From: Phalacrocorax aristotelis | Taxonomy: Eukaryota > Chordata > Aves > Suliformes > Phalacrocoracidae | Direction of reading: 5' to 3' | Assembly (NCBI RefSeq): GCF_949628215.1 | Contig: NC_134282.1 | Coordinates: forward strand, 10,848,223 to 10,912,222 | Length of the DNA stretch: 64,000 bases | In this document: one piece after another, positions 53,401 through 64,000 of the stretch | Numbering within the stretch: the stretch's first letter is position 1 | How the letters are laid out: each line of letters opens with the position of its first letter | Notes under the pieces: model-generated | What the model saw: only the letters and a program-made list of their open reading frames with translations | Database searches by the model: none | What the model was told of the DNA's origin: nothing | Made by a program: the position numbers and the translations under genes

Positions 53401-56400
53401 TGCTGGCATGTATTTGTCTTAGAAAAACTGAACTTAATTTTTATATAGCAGTAGCTAACAAATATATTCCAGCAAATCAGGTCTAAAGTCATAGATCTAT
53501 CTGTACTGATTACTATATGGCAGGTAATTGTAATTTAATAGAAACATTGATTATTTAGTGAGGTTATTTTTAATTGCAATAATTTTTAACTGCCGTTTTT
53601 GTGTTTATGCAGCTTAAAAGTGAATTTGACAAACTGTTCGAGGATCTGAAGGAAGATGATAAAACTTGTGAAATGGAAGGAGCAGAGGTATTTCTTAAGC
53701 TAGAAACCATTATCTATAAAAATATAAATACTTAAACATCTAGATGCATATTTAGCTTGGCTGGACACAGCTGATGCTTGAATCAGAAAAAAATGTAGAC
53801 AAAAAGGACTTCATGAAAAATTTTTTCTTCAGAAAATGGAATGTCACATTATACACTATTGACATATATCTCTCTTTAATTTGCAGGCTGTTGGCACACC
53901 CTTGCTTCCCCATCAGAAGCAAGCTTTAGCTTGGATGGTTTCACGTGAGAACAGTAATGATTTGCCGCCGTTTTGGGAAGAGAGAAGTAACTTCTATTAC
54001 AATATACTTACAAATTTTGCAGAAAAGCAGCGGCCAAAAAATGTTCTTGGAGGAATACTGGCTGATGATATGGGACTGGTAATAATACTTGCCAAGCTTG
54101 ATTTTTTTTTTTTAAATTTTTTTTTTAAAAATACAGAATATGTGTGTGTGTTTCTTGATTGGTTGGTCATTTGGTTCATTTTAATCTGTGGAAAATGTGA
54201 TTTTCTTTTTTTCTTACGCAGGGTAAAACACTTACTACTATTGCATTGATTCTGACAAATTTTCAAGATGGTAAGCCTCTTCCTGTTGAGAAGATCACAA
54301 ATGATAAGTTTTATGAGGTGAGATGAAGGAAAAAGATTATTTTAACAGAGTTAATATTGCAGCTAAAAAAACTGTGCCTAGTAGCTTTCTGTATGGTGAA
54401 CTTTGTATACATTTTGTAGAAAAAGTTATTCAAGTATGTCAAATAAGAGGAAGAATAGATGACTTGAAGGTAGGTGGACTACATTACTTCAGAGTGTAAA
54501 ATTGAGCTGTAGACTGTGTTATCTTACGAGGGTATGATGAAGTATACTCCAAGGAAGAATATATGAAGGCATAAACGTTTCCAGTGTTACATTTTTTTAA
54601 ACTCTTAAGTTTCTTATAGATTTCTCCTGAAGGCCAGTTGTGACTGCACAAATAGAAGTGGTGTTTTTTCTGGGGGTGTGCATGCATAGTTCCTGTGTGG
54701 TTTGGAGGCAGTGACTGAAATAACCAAAACAGCAAGGTCTTGGTATAAAGTACATCAATCAATCAATCTCGGTTTATATTTTGCTGAATACTTGAAATGA
54801 AGAGAGGAGGGGAAACTACAGTTAGTGAACTAACACCAAGGTGCAAACTGTTCTTAGGTAGTGTAGTTCAAGTGCTTTTTGCTTTTGTTAGATAGGATTT
54901 TCAAGATGATGAAATAAACTGAATGCTGGAATTAGGTGATTCATTATACAGCATTCCCTGACAGTATTAAGGCTGGGGCTTTTCTTCTGTTTTACCATAC
55001 TTATCTAAATCTAACAAAATAATGCTTTGTGTTTGACTTCAGGATATAACTGGGAGATGTTATTAGTGTGTTTCCTATCTAGGGCAGCTGTGTAGATTGA
55101 GTTTCTCTCCTCTGCCTCTTTACAGTTTCACTTGAACTCTATGTGGCTACTAAAAAAAACCAAAAGTATAGCTTTGTTAGCACCTTTAAATGACTGTCTG
55201 ACTTGCCACTGAGCAAGTCTTTCATGTTTCAGAGCAGTAATTAATCACTGGTTAGATTAGTGTAATAATGTTATTGGCATTTTTTCCAGTTGCTACATTA
55301 AAGAATAAAAGTTTCCATTCCTCAATAGGAATCTGGTACTAACAGCATGAACAACGTTGGACGCAGACTATGTAAAGGTGACAGCAAACTATGAAAAGTC
55401 TAGTAATGTTTGCATGATCATGAATGTATTACCTGGGGTACCCTTAGTCTGTGGTCAGTGCTAGTCTTCACAAACTTCACAAACTCTTGACAAACTAAGT
55501 ATCTCAGAAGTACTTAAACCACCTTTTTTAAGATGTTTCAGTTGACATATGAGAAGATGAAGTGCCTTGTGAGAAATTTGCACCCTGTCAGGGGAGTTAC
55601 TACGTGCATGTGTTGTGGTTTAGCGGCAGCTCAGCCCCACACAGTTGCTCGCTCACTCCCCACCAGTAGATGGGGGAGAGAATCAGAAGGGTAACACTCG
55701 TGGGTTGGGATAAGAACAGTTTAATAATTAAAAGAAACAACAGTAGAAATGCAATGTAAAGGAGAACAACGAGAGGCGCAAAGCCCCGGGGGTGGGGGGA
55801 AGGGAGGGGAGAGGGGGAATGAACCGCCGAAACAAACCGCACGCGCCGCAGCCGCCCCCGCGCTGCCACTGCCCCCCCTCAATATACTGGTCATGGTGTC
55901 ACATGGTATGGAATGAACCTGCCATTGGCCAGTCGGGGTCAGCCGCCCCCACCATGGCCCTGCCCCTCCCAGCCCCCCCCCGCCACGCGGCAGAGCGCGG
56001 GAAGCTGGAAAGGTAGCCGGACCCCCACAGTGAGGAGAATTAACCCCTTCTCAGCCAAAACCAGCACACCATGAAATGGGTTCTAGGTTCCTTTTGCTTT
56101 CCTTTTTCCTTCCTTGTAGATAAAATAGGAGCACTTATGCATTTGTTAGAACCTTGTTTGTTTAAACAGAAAACATCAGTGATTACATTGGAATTAGGTT
56201 CTGTATTAAGTCATCCCCCATGCGCATCTGTGACGTTAACCACATTTTTTTCTGTTAATGTTGCTGCTGTTCGTTTCATTTTAGGCAGTGTAGAAATCTT
56301 TAGTTAGTAAGGTTTGACCCATAAAAAACCTTTACCATATAGCATTAATTAAAACTTCTTTATAGAACTTTACCATTACTGCTAACAGTACAATGTTTAC

Positions 56401-59400
56401 ATTTGGTTTTTTCTTGACAGTGTTTTTTTTTGACCACTTGCAAACTCGGTACACATTTTATGACATTGTAAATATTTAAGATTGTTTTAAGAGTATTTTT
56501 ATTTTTCATTTGTGATTGCAGTATCAGTAGTATTTGTCTCATGCTCATGCAGAGCTAAGGTTGTTTTAAAGGAAGTTTGTACTTGTTCTTGATCAAGTTA
56601 TGTTGAAGTTGGTTTGATAACCAAGCTGAAAACTATGTATATTTTTCATAAATATGAATTTCTTCTTTATGAAGACTCTAGCAAGGTGATGGAGCCTGGT
56701 GTTTCTAACATAAAAAAGTTTGAAACTACTTCGTTGAAATACTCGAGGTGTCTTCCAAAAAGGTAGGTAGCTGGAATAGTGTTTTTCTTGTTGTTGGTTT
56801 GCTACATAGATTTTGAGTAAAAATATAGTAGTACTTGGTTATGATTAACCTTAGCCTAAAATGTGTTCCTGCTCTCTCTCTGCCTTTCAGTACGCTCTAT
56901 TTCTGCTTATGTTTATCATAAGTGTTCTGTATCTGTGTTACGCTTTGGAATATATTAAAAACGCATTAACTCATTCTGTGTGGCTTGTGTGACTGTATGC
57001 TTGGATGTCTTGTTCAGTAGTAATGGTCTCTCATAACATCATTGTGTGGCATCTAAACACCTGGCTGTGAAGTTATCCTTCTTTTAGTATCAGTTGGGTT
57101 TTTAAAGTGGTTAAGAAATACTTCACAGGCATGCTTTTGACAGAGGCAGCTTTGAGCTGATGAAGTTGTGAAGCTTACTAATGTGTTTGAACCTTCCCAC
57201 CACACTAGCCTATGGGAACTTCAGTGATATTTTTTGCCAAGTCTTATGAGCATCATTAACCCTGCAGCTCTATGTTCTGTGCTTCCTGTTTTTCAAACCC
57301 TTCTAAAGAGGGAATTTTCAAATCACAGTGGTATCTTATTTGCAATATCAAGTTAATTTGCTTTGCTTTATGCTCTTGAGAATTAGTACGTAAATTCAAG
57401 CAGTAGTAGAGTTGTGGTTTTTTTTTCCCTTTCTTAATGATATCTTAGAGATAAAGCCAAGAAACCCAGATATTCAGAAAGCAGCGACTTGGGAGAGTCT
57501 GAAGAATGGCTGCTGCAACCAACAGGAAGTAAGTTGCAGGGAATTTTTTTCTTTAATTGGTTACTGTAGCACCTAGCGTCTTCCTTTCTGAAGCCAAACT
57601 GAATAGGACTTCTCATTAACTGGAAAAGGAATTAACTAAACTACTTGGGGTTTTTTTTGTTGGTTTGGTTTTGGTTTTTTGGGTGGTTTGGGTTGGGTTT
57701 TTTTTTTTCCCTCAAGCAAAACTTGAAGTGGAAAACTTTAGAAATTGCTGAGTGGGAAAGCAGTGTTTTAGTCCTGAGTTGTTGTTTGTTTCCTTTCCTG
57801 AATGAGTGGTGGTGTAAAAAGCTAGGAGCAGGGTCAAATGGATGGTGAAAAACAGACTTGCTAAGATTTTTCGAATTGACGTAGGCTTGTTGTCAGGGCA
57901 CTAGGGTTGGAAAAACAAATTTAAAAAATTCAGTCCATCTTTTGTGGTATATACGTGAAATGTGATCATGAAGAGGCAAGGATGTGTCATTTGTTGAACT
58001 AAGTGTCTTGCATGGAAAAAAAAATGAAGGGCCACAGGTACTCTGGAGTGAGCAGTTTAAAGTACTTGGAGTAAAACCTGTGCTAAAATATTTTTTTTTT
58101 AATGACTGGTAAATTGCATTCCTCTGGAGATTCATAACCTGAAATAGATGTATAAGATACTAGTCTGCGCACACACACCTGTCAGAGTTCGAGGAGCATC
58201 TGGACGATGCTCTTTGCCATGTGGTTTAGTTTTAGGTGGCTTTGTGAGGAGCAGGGAGTTGGATTTGATGATCCTTATGGGTCCCTTCCAACTTGAGATA
58301 TTCTACATTATTGTATTGGAGAGGAGAAGTAATCTGGTGAACACTTTTGACTTCTGCGAAGCATGTCATAAAAATAAATGCACATTCATGCTCTGCATGG
58401 TGTGAAAAATCTGTTTGTCTGGCTTTTTGCAGCAACTTCCTGTGTTATCCAAGAAGATACAGGCTTTGCAGCTGTTCTTCTACCTTTATCTCCTTGTTTA
58501 AAAAGACAAAGAGAAAAGGTGATGAAGGGATAAACAGATAATATTAATTTCTGAGTTCATTGAAGCTGAAGTATTATACATGTTTGAGTTAATAAGTGAG
58601 GCTTATGCCTTTGCAAATTGCTTTGATGCAGTTCAGGTGAAGAAATTTAGAAGGGACTTCAGGGAACCATAAGTTTCTTGAACTTCCACTTTGTTTTAAA
58701 GTGAACTATTATGCCACTAAACGTGACTTCTCTTCTCAGGTACTGCTAGTGTTCAGTCAGTTGGGAAGAAATATTCTGATGACGGCCCAAGAGCAACATT
58801 GATTGTATGTCCGCTGTCTGTCCTAAGCAACTGGATTGTAAGTGCTAAGCTGTTGTAATGTGTAAATGCGATGTATGTTGATTATGGTGCTGTAGAAATA
58901 GTGCTCCCTGTAGTCTCTCATGCAAGTAAAAGGTCATGGTTTTCCTTTTTTATGAAACAGACCTGCTTCTACAAGGGAGGTTTATTTGATAGAAATTTAA
59001 AAACTGGAGTAGTATTTTAATGAGTGCAGTTCTAGGAGCAGTGAGCTCGCCACTATCAGAAAGCATGAGATCACTTTCCCTTCCCTGCTTTTTGATTAGG
59101 CAGATTCACTTTGGCACTTCTGGAACTTGTGTGATTTAACTCCTTAAACCAGATGAGGACTGTGGAGGAGACAGGTCCTTCTTGCATGCTCAGAATAAAA
59201 AATTATTATACTTCGTTGGTAATGCACGTGATGTTTCATTTACCAGAGGTGTTCAGTAATTTGGCAATCTTGTTGGTGATTTGTGGGAGGTCTGGTAGGG
59301 TGAACAGGCTGAAGGGCCCTTCTAGATCTGTCTCTGCATTAGTTAATTATTTTCTTGTTTTCATGACATTTTGAAGACAAATATTAAGGGGATATCTTTA

Positions 59401-62400
59401 ACTTTCAAGTTATGTTATATTTGGAAGTTTTTGTTGTCACAACACTAATAAGAAAAGGAGACAATCTCACACTGTAGGTAAAACACTGAAATGTAATTGG
59501 GAAACAAGAAATAGTGTAAAAAAAGTACTCTCTGCATGAATTCAAAGCTGAATTAAGTATTTAAAAAGAAAACTTGTGAGCCTGGTGCTTCAGATATCAA
59601 ATTGTTGATTTTTATTGTTTGTGGAGATTACTGTATGCTAAGCACTTCACAGAACAAATGTAGGGAATATAAAAATTACTTTAAAATTAATACTGTGACA
59701 ATTGTGCCATCATTTATGTTAAACCTTGGTTGGTTAACCCAGTAAGAGAAGGAAGCTGTAACTGAACAGTGAAAGAATAAACAAAGATAAGACAAAGGTA
59801 GAAAGTGAAGAAGAACATAAAAGCTTTTCTGTTACAGTTTGGGAGGAACAGTGGATTTTGACGTGCATATACCATCAGGAGGTTAATTAATTCTGTGCAA
59901 GAAGTACAGCCAGATAGTTATCAGAATGTGATCCTGTGTCTATTACTAATGACTGAAGTGACTACTTCTGGTCCCTCCTCTCATCTGGGTGGAGAGGTAA
60001 AAAGAAACTCAAAATCAAATTGCTTTTGTTATGTCACAGAGCTAGAGGAAGTGCCTTTTAGTTAAGGCAACATACAAGAATTTTATTTTAACAATCATGT
60101 AGTAACACAGTATCTTTTGGATTACTTTTGACAACTTTTCTTTCAGGACCAGTTTGAACAACATATCCACCAAGATTTTCATGTAAATATTTATGTTTAT
60201 TATGGTTCCGACCGTAGCAAAGACCCATCAGTTCTTTCAGAACAAGACATCGTACTGACAACGTACAACATCTTAGCTAGTGATTATGGAGTAAGTAAAC
60301 GAGAAGAAGTGTTCTTTGATGATCCTTTACCATTCAAGACTCCTGGTGTTTGGGCTAACGATGGTAGTATATTTAAGCGCTATTCTGGTAGGCTGTCAAA
60401 GGTTATAGCTATAGTTCCACTTTAAATACTTTCTTATGGGTTTGCTGTGGTAACAAAGGGAGTTTTTGATTGATTGCTGCTGTAGAGAAAATTACTGGGC
60501 TGCAATTATGGCAGCTTAAGGAAGAGACTTTTTAAGGATAGAAAAGGATGGCAAGTATGTAAATCTCCCCAAATCTCAGTGGCAGGAGGCTTCCATTTCT
60601 GTCTTCCCCTACGAAATTCAAAGAATATGGAGCATATGAAAACATAATTCTGTAGTTCTTGTTGCACATGGGTTACAACCAAGTAGCTCATTGCATGAGA
60701 TGTATTTGTAAAGTGATGTTTTCATAGAAATTCCAGCCATTTTAAAAGCCTGAAGATTGTGTCTTTTAGTATAACACAAACTTTTCATTTGCTCTCTGAT
60801 CCATTTTCTATATCTCTGTGTCTTTGAAGCCTTCTTTTCAGGCTTAGCTTAATTTTGCTGTAGCTCATTCCTCATATTCAAGTACGAGAAGACTGGCAAC
60901 ATTGCTCCAGGAATCATTAAATCTAAAAGAAAGAACACCTCATTCTTAATTTTGCTTTTCTGTGCTGATAAATAAACAATATACGAATAAATACTATACA
61001 TTATTAATTGTGGAATTGTTATATTAATAGCTTGCTTAAACCAAATTGCAAAAAAGGAATTTAATTTGAATCAAAGATTTAAAAAAATATTGTGTTCCAG
61101 ATCAGAGGTGACAGCCCTTTACACAAAGTCAAGTGGCTGAGAATTGTGTTGGATGAGGGGCACACTATACGAAATCCAAATGCTCAGCAAACTAAAGCTG
61201 CCTTAAATCTGGAGGGACACAGAAGATGGGTACTTACAGGTAAAATATTTGACACCAGAGGAAATGCCATGCAAATCATCTTGGTATAACATCATATTGT
61301 GTTTCTCACTTGGTGTTTCCAATTTGGCTTTTTCTGGGAGACGGTTAATGTCTGTCTGCGTCAGATTCATTTGGAATGTTTTTAAACTAGTTTGAGCGGT
61401 AATTTTTGGTGAGTCTCTTTTAGTTCTTTTTTATTTTGTTTGCTTGGTTCTGTGGGTTTTTTTTCCCCTCCAGTTTTTGTTTTTATTCAGTTTGTAGACA
61501 CAAATTTTAAAATAACTTGATACACAGGTTTGATGGAAGTGCAAGTAAAAAGGGACCTATTTATGAACTGGCATGATATGCCTGGTTAGAAGCTCACACT
61601 CTTACGTACTTACCTGAACCTCAGTAGCTTTTTGAAACTGCCAGGGACTGTGTGAGTGTAGGATCCTAAAATGTAATTTAAAGAAGATCATGATGTAACC
61701 ACTGCTGGTGAAACTGAAATGGAAAGATTAACATCCAAGTCTTCTGAGCACTGAGAGCTGCAGTTTGCTCACTCACATATTTCAGTGTTTTGTAATATTT
61801 TAGTTAAGAAAATAATACATATTACACTTAATGACATGCTAGCCTAGTTATGAGAGACCTTGTCCATGGTGTATGATTTGGAGAAGGCACAGAACTTTCA
61901 CTTCGGCTAAAAATTTGTATTTTTTTTAGTTTCATTGAGGTTTTACAATCTGTTTGTTTGTTTTCTCTTTAGGCACTCCTATTCAGAATTCTGTAAAGGA
62001 TTTGTGGTCTCTTATTTCCTTCTTAAATCTGAAACCCTTTACTGATAGAGAGTGGTGGCACAGAACAATTCAACGTCCGGTCATGATGGGAGCTGCAGGA
62101 GGGCTTGGGTACGACGTGTTCCCAAAGGGTTTGTGAATGAGTATGACTGGCAATGCTTGGGCAATGTGACAGATTAGTGTTTCACCATTAAAACTGGAAT
62201 GCATGTGTCATCAGTTTTTATTTCAACTTTTTAGTTCATAAATATTAAATAATCCAAATTATTTAATATTTCAGATTAATGAAGTATATTGTACTACTGG
62301 GCTTGGATTTTGTACAGAACATGTTTATGCAATAAATTGAAAAAAAAAACACCACAAAAAACAAACCACCAAATGGTAAAACGCAACAAACCAACCCCAG

Positions 62401-63189
62401 CTATGTAATATATTGTCTATGTATGTATTTTTAGGCGTTTACAGTCTCTGATTAGGAATATTACTCTTAGAAGAACTAAAACAAGTAAAGTTAAAGGAAA
62501 ACCCATTTTGGAGTTACCAGAACGTAAAGTACTTATTCAGCATGTTACGCTGACAGAGGAAGAGAGGCAAATCTATCAGTCTGTGAAGAGGGAAGGCAAA
62601 GCTGCTATTAGCAGGTTAGTAGAAGGTTTTCTTAATCTTGAAGGTTGAAGTTTGGTATCACAAACTAGTGTTTTTGAAGTTTTCTTCATGTTAGCTCTAG
62701 CAGCCAAGTGTGTCAGTTTGTATGCTAGAAGCTAATGATTGCAAATTAACATAGCATCTGTTCAATTCTAAAGAGTGAAGCAGAGACTACTGCAGAGCTA
62801 TATATTAGAAGTTCTGTGTTGAGGGAAACAGAAAGAGAGATACATAAAGAATGGCCTTAAAATTTTTGTCACCATGTCTTAGCATTTCTTTTAGTAAAAC
62901 GTGCTACTGGTAGCATTTTGTACTTTGTTTCGGAAGAGGATTTGAGAAAATATATTCAAACAGGAAGGTGTAAAATCAGAACATCATTCTAACAGCTCAA
63001 CTTGATCACTTGATGTAATCTGTTACTTCGGGCTGTAGCATTTCACACTAATGATAAAACTCTTGTTCAGATTTTTCAGTGAAGGGACTGTACTAGCTCA
63101 CTATGCTGACATCCTTGGTGTCCTGCTCAGATTGAGGCAGCTTTGTTGTCACCCTCATCTTTGTATAAATACTTCTAGTTTTTCAGCTG
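48940..63189 (+). CDS. HLTF: HLTF, helicase-like transcription factor (5' part; continues past the window)
   Basis: SNF2-family DNA translocase and RING E3 ligase (Rad5 orthologue) that reverses stalled replication forks and polyubiquitinates PCNA. Coding exons: 48940-48959, 50233-50443, 51029-51195, 51674-51807, 52785-52882, 53613-53687, 53887-54078, 54222-54317, 55329-55377, 56675-56762, 57449-57528, 58433-58518, 58757-58837, 60147-60290, 61101-61239, 61973-62108, 62435-62614, 63071-63189. All junctions are in phase, about 698 residues so far. Order: N-terminal segment, HIRAN domain (exons 2-4), helicase motif I (exons 7-8), a divergent acidic linker (exons 9-12), motif II DEGH (exon 15), motif III (exons 15-16). 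RING and C-terminal lobe lie beyond 64000. Confidence 0.97.
51029..51807 (+). CDS. HLTF: HLTF exons 3-4, HIRAN domain core
   Basis: Exons 51029-51195 and 51674-51807. They contain VNNNEMVALQREPNNPYDKN, the NGDQVGHIKKELA block and AFTMPVQMSFWGREE. With RYYTG from exon 2 this is the HIRAN fold that binds the 3' end of single-stranded DNA in human HLTF; the binding-loop residues look conserved. Confidence 0.94.
52499..52735. mobile_element. Unidentified 237-bp insert with 13-bp target-site duplication
   Basis: GTCATCATACTGT occurs exactly at 52486-52498 and again at 52736-52748. The segment between has more CpG than the surrounding intron and starts with a small hairpin (CACGAA / TTCGTG). It carries no coding frame and no poly-A at either end. 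It is in HLTF intron 4. I do not recognise the family. Confidence 0.6.
53887..54317 (+). CDS. HLTF: HLTF exons 7-8, helicase motif I
   Basis: Exons 53887-54078 and 54222-54317. TPLLPHQKQALAWMVSRE (Q-motif region) is followed by GGILADDMGLGKTLTTIALI, the Walker A motif, which is split by a 143-bp intron between Leu and Gly. Confidence 0.96.
55329..58518 (+). CDS. HLTF: HLTF exons 9-12, low-conservation linker
   Basis: Small exons 55329-55377, 56675-56762, 57449-57528 and 58433-58518, placed by phase and weak similarity to human: SSKVMEPGVSNIKK, KPRYSESSDLGESEEW and CVIQEDTGFAAVLL. The segment is shorter than the human linker. The 49-nt exon 9 is needed to restore phase between exons 8 and 10. 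These are the least certain HLTF exons. Confidence 0.75.
55611..56068 (-). mobile_element. Solo LTR of an endogenous retrovirus
   Basis: 458-bp element with TG...CA ends (TGTTGTGG ... CCAGCACA on the plus strand) and a likely 5-bp target duplication (GCATG / CCATG, one mismatch). The minus strand has LTR-like order: GTGCTGGTTTTGGCTGAGAA at its 5' end, a TATA-like TATATTGAG, a GC-rich stretch and TTAATTATTAAACTG before the 3' end. There is no internal viral sequence. It lies in HLTF intron 9, antisense to the gene. Confidence 0.8.
57650..57712. repeat. T/G low-complexity tract
   Basis: Alternating T runs and GG/GGG in HLTF intron 11, for example GGTTTGGTTTTGG. Confidence 0.7.
58180..58312 (+). 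mobile_element. CR1 LINE 3' end, short fragment
   Basis: Contains the CR1 3' landmarks GAGTTGGATTTGATGATCC and GGGTCCCTTCCAACTTGAGA followed by TATTCTA. It lies in HLTF intron 11. Confidence 0.85.
58757..61239 (+). CDS. HLTF: HLTF exons 13-15, helicase motif II
   Basis: Exons 58757-58837, 60147-60290 and 61101-61239. They contain ATLIVCPLSVLSNWI, EQDIVLTTYNILASDYG and the motif II DEGH at 61152-61163 within WLRIVLDEGHTIRNPNAQQT. Exon 13 has a competing acceptor 16 nt upstream (TTCTCAG) that would shift the frame. Confidence 0.93.
61973..63189 (+). CDS. HLTF: HLTF exons 16-18, end of N-terminal helicase lobe
   Basis: Exons 61973-62108, 62435-62614 and 63071-63189. They contain GTPIQNSVKDLWSLISFL, EWWHRTIQRPV, LRRTKTSKVKGKPILELPER and VLLRLRQLCCHP. 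The last donor is GTGAGT after 63189; the next exon is outside the window. Confidence 0.95.
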
Positions 63190-63893
63190 GTGAGTGAATG
63201 TTTTTGGTTCCTCTGTTTCTAAAAAAAGGACTTGCACTTTGTATTCGAGAACAGAAACAACATGTTTGTGTCTTCCAAACTTTCTAGCTTCAGCCTTCCT
63301 CTTTCCAGCTTGGATTATTCAACTTTTAGCTTTGTTACTTTTTATTTTTTTTCCTACCATAATACGTTTGAATATGCTTGAAAAGGAGGTACTCCAGCAC
63401 ATGCTCAAATATGAATGAAAGCAATGAAGCATGAGTAGTTAATGAAGGCTAGAAGCAGGAGTTAATAAGCTTTGACAGCCCGTACAGAAACGACAAAAGG
63501 GGACCTCTGCAGAACCAAATGTAGAAGGCTTGTTAAAAAGCAGTGTATCTGTTATAATAATTTACACAAGTGCTTTTACAGCAAATTTTTTTTCTTTGCC
63601 TCAGGTGAGAAGAGGTGGAGGAGCTCTGGGGAATGGCTTGTAGATGGGTAGCCACGTCAGCAGAATAGGAAACTGTTGACTTTGTTATGGCTGTAAGAAA
63701 GGGTGAACACAGAGGACCTGTGTTCAGGAGATTGAAATTTTATTTTTGACAAGCCAGAACTGTACAGCCGCAGTGTGTTACAAATAGTGTTTCTTTCAGA
63801 AGAAAGTCTAGCCTGTTTGAAGTACTCTAAATTTGAAGATTATCAAATTTATTATTTAGTGAAATTCTGTTTTGAGATGCCATTGGTGTAGGT

Positions 63894-63899
<6 letters not shown>

Positions 63900-63926
<27 letters not shown>
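63900..63926. repeat. Poly-T tract
   Basis: An uninterrupted run of about 27 T in the HLTF intron at the right edge of the window. Confidence 0.9.
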
Positions 63927-64000
63927 AAGGAAACCAAAAGACCAATGAGATGTGGTCAGAGCCTTATTTAGAAGGTTGTAATTTATCTTCCTGAAAAATG

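Noticed and set aside
60291-60424. HLTF exon 14 extended past its donor (open for about 44 codons)
   Set aside because: The GTAAGT donor is strong and exon 15 continues the conserved sequence directly; ordinary intron.

Overview
The window is vertebrate nuclear DNA, almost certainly from a bird. Long introns with clean GT-AG borders, CpG-island promoters, several CR1 LINE fragments and an avian-type solo LTR all point that way. The protein-coding content is a conserved vertebrate neighbourhood (human 3q24: HLTF-HPS3-CP), with an alpha-tubulin gene lying between HPS3 and HLTF. I favour a neoavian bird over a galliform because of the LTR type, but that is a soft inference.

Layout. 1-1690: old CR1 LINE on the minus strand, running off the left edge. 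2854-19224 (+): ceruloplasmin (CP), 18 coding exons; the signal-peptide exon lies upstream of the window. 21520-39141 (-): HPS3, complete, 17 coding exons, convergent (tail to tail) with CP. 40298-44657 (-): complete five-exon alpha-tubulin gene whose stop codon is only about 1.2 kb upstream of the HPS3 start codon. 48940-63189 (+, continues off the right edge): HLTF, 18 coding exons covering the HIRAN domain and the first part of the SNF2 helicase; the RING finger and C-terminal helicase lobe are not in the window. Tubulin and HLTF are head to head, 4.3 kb apart. CpG-rich promoters sit at the 5' ends of HPS3, tubulin and HLTF.

The genes do not form a pathway: CP is a secreted copper ferroxidase, HPS3 a BLOC-2 subunit for lysosome-related organelles, alpha-tubulin a cytoskeletal subunit and HLTF a replication-fork remodeller and ubiquitin ligase. 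They share only position. Exon borders were assigned by reading frame and splice sites; junction phases agree for CP, tubulin and HLTF, and for HPS3 apart from one ambiguous junction (exons 2/3).

No new multi-gene system is visible. The points most worth a second look are: an alpha-tubulin whose coded tail runs three residues past the usual terminal tyrosine; a CP whose domain 2 type-1 copper site has a methionine where human CP has leucine; a 237-bp unidentified insert in an HLTF intron flanked by a perfect 13-bp direct repeat; a 48-bp minisatellite in an HPS3 intron; a changed clathrin-box residue in HPS3; and an orphan ORF in an HPS3 intron.
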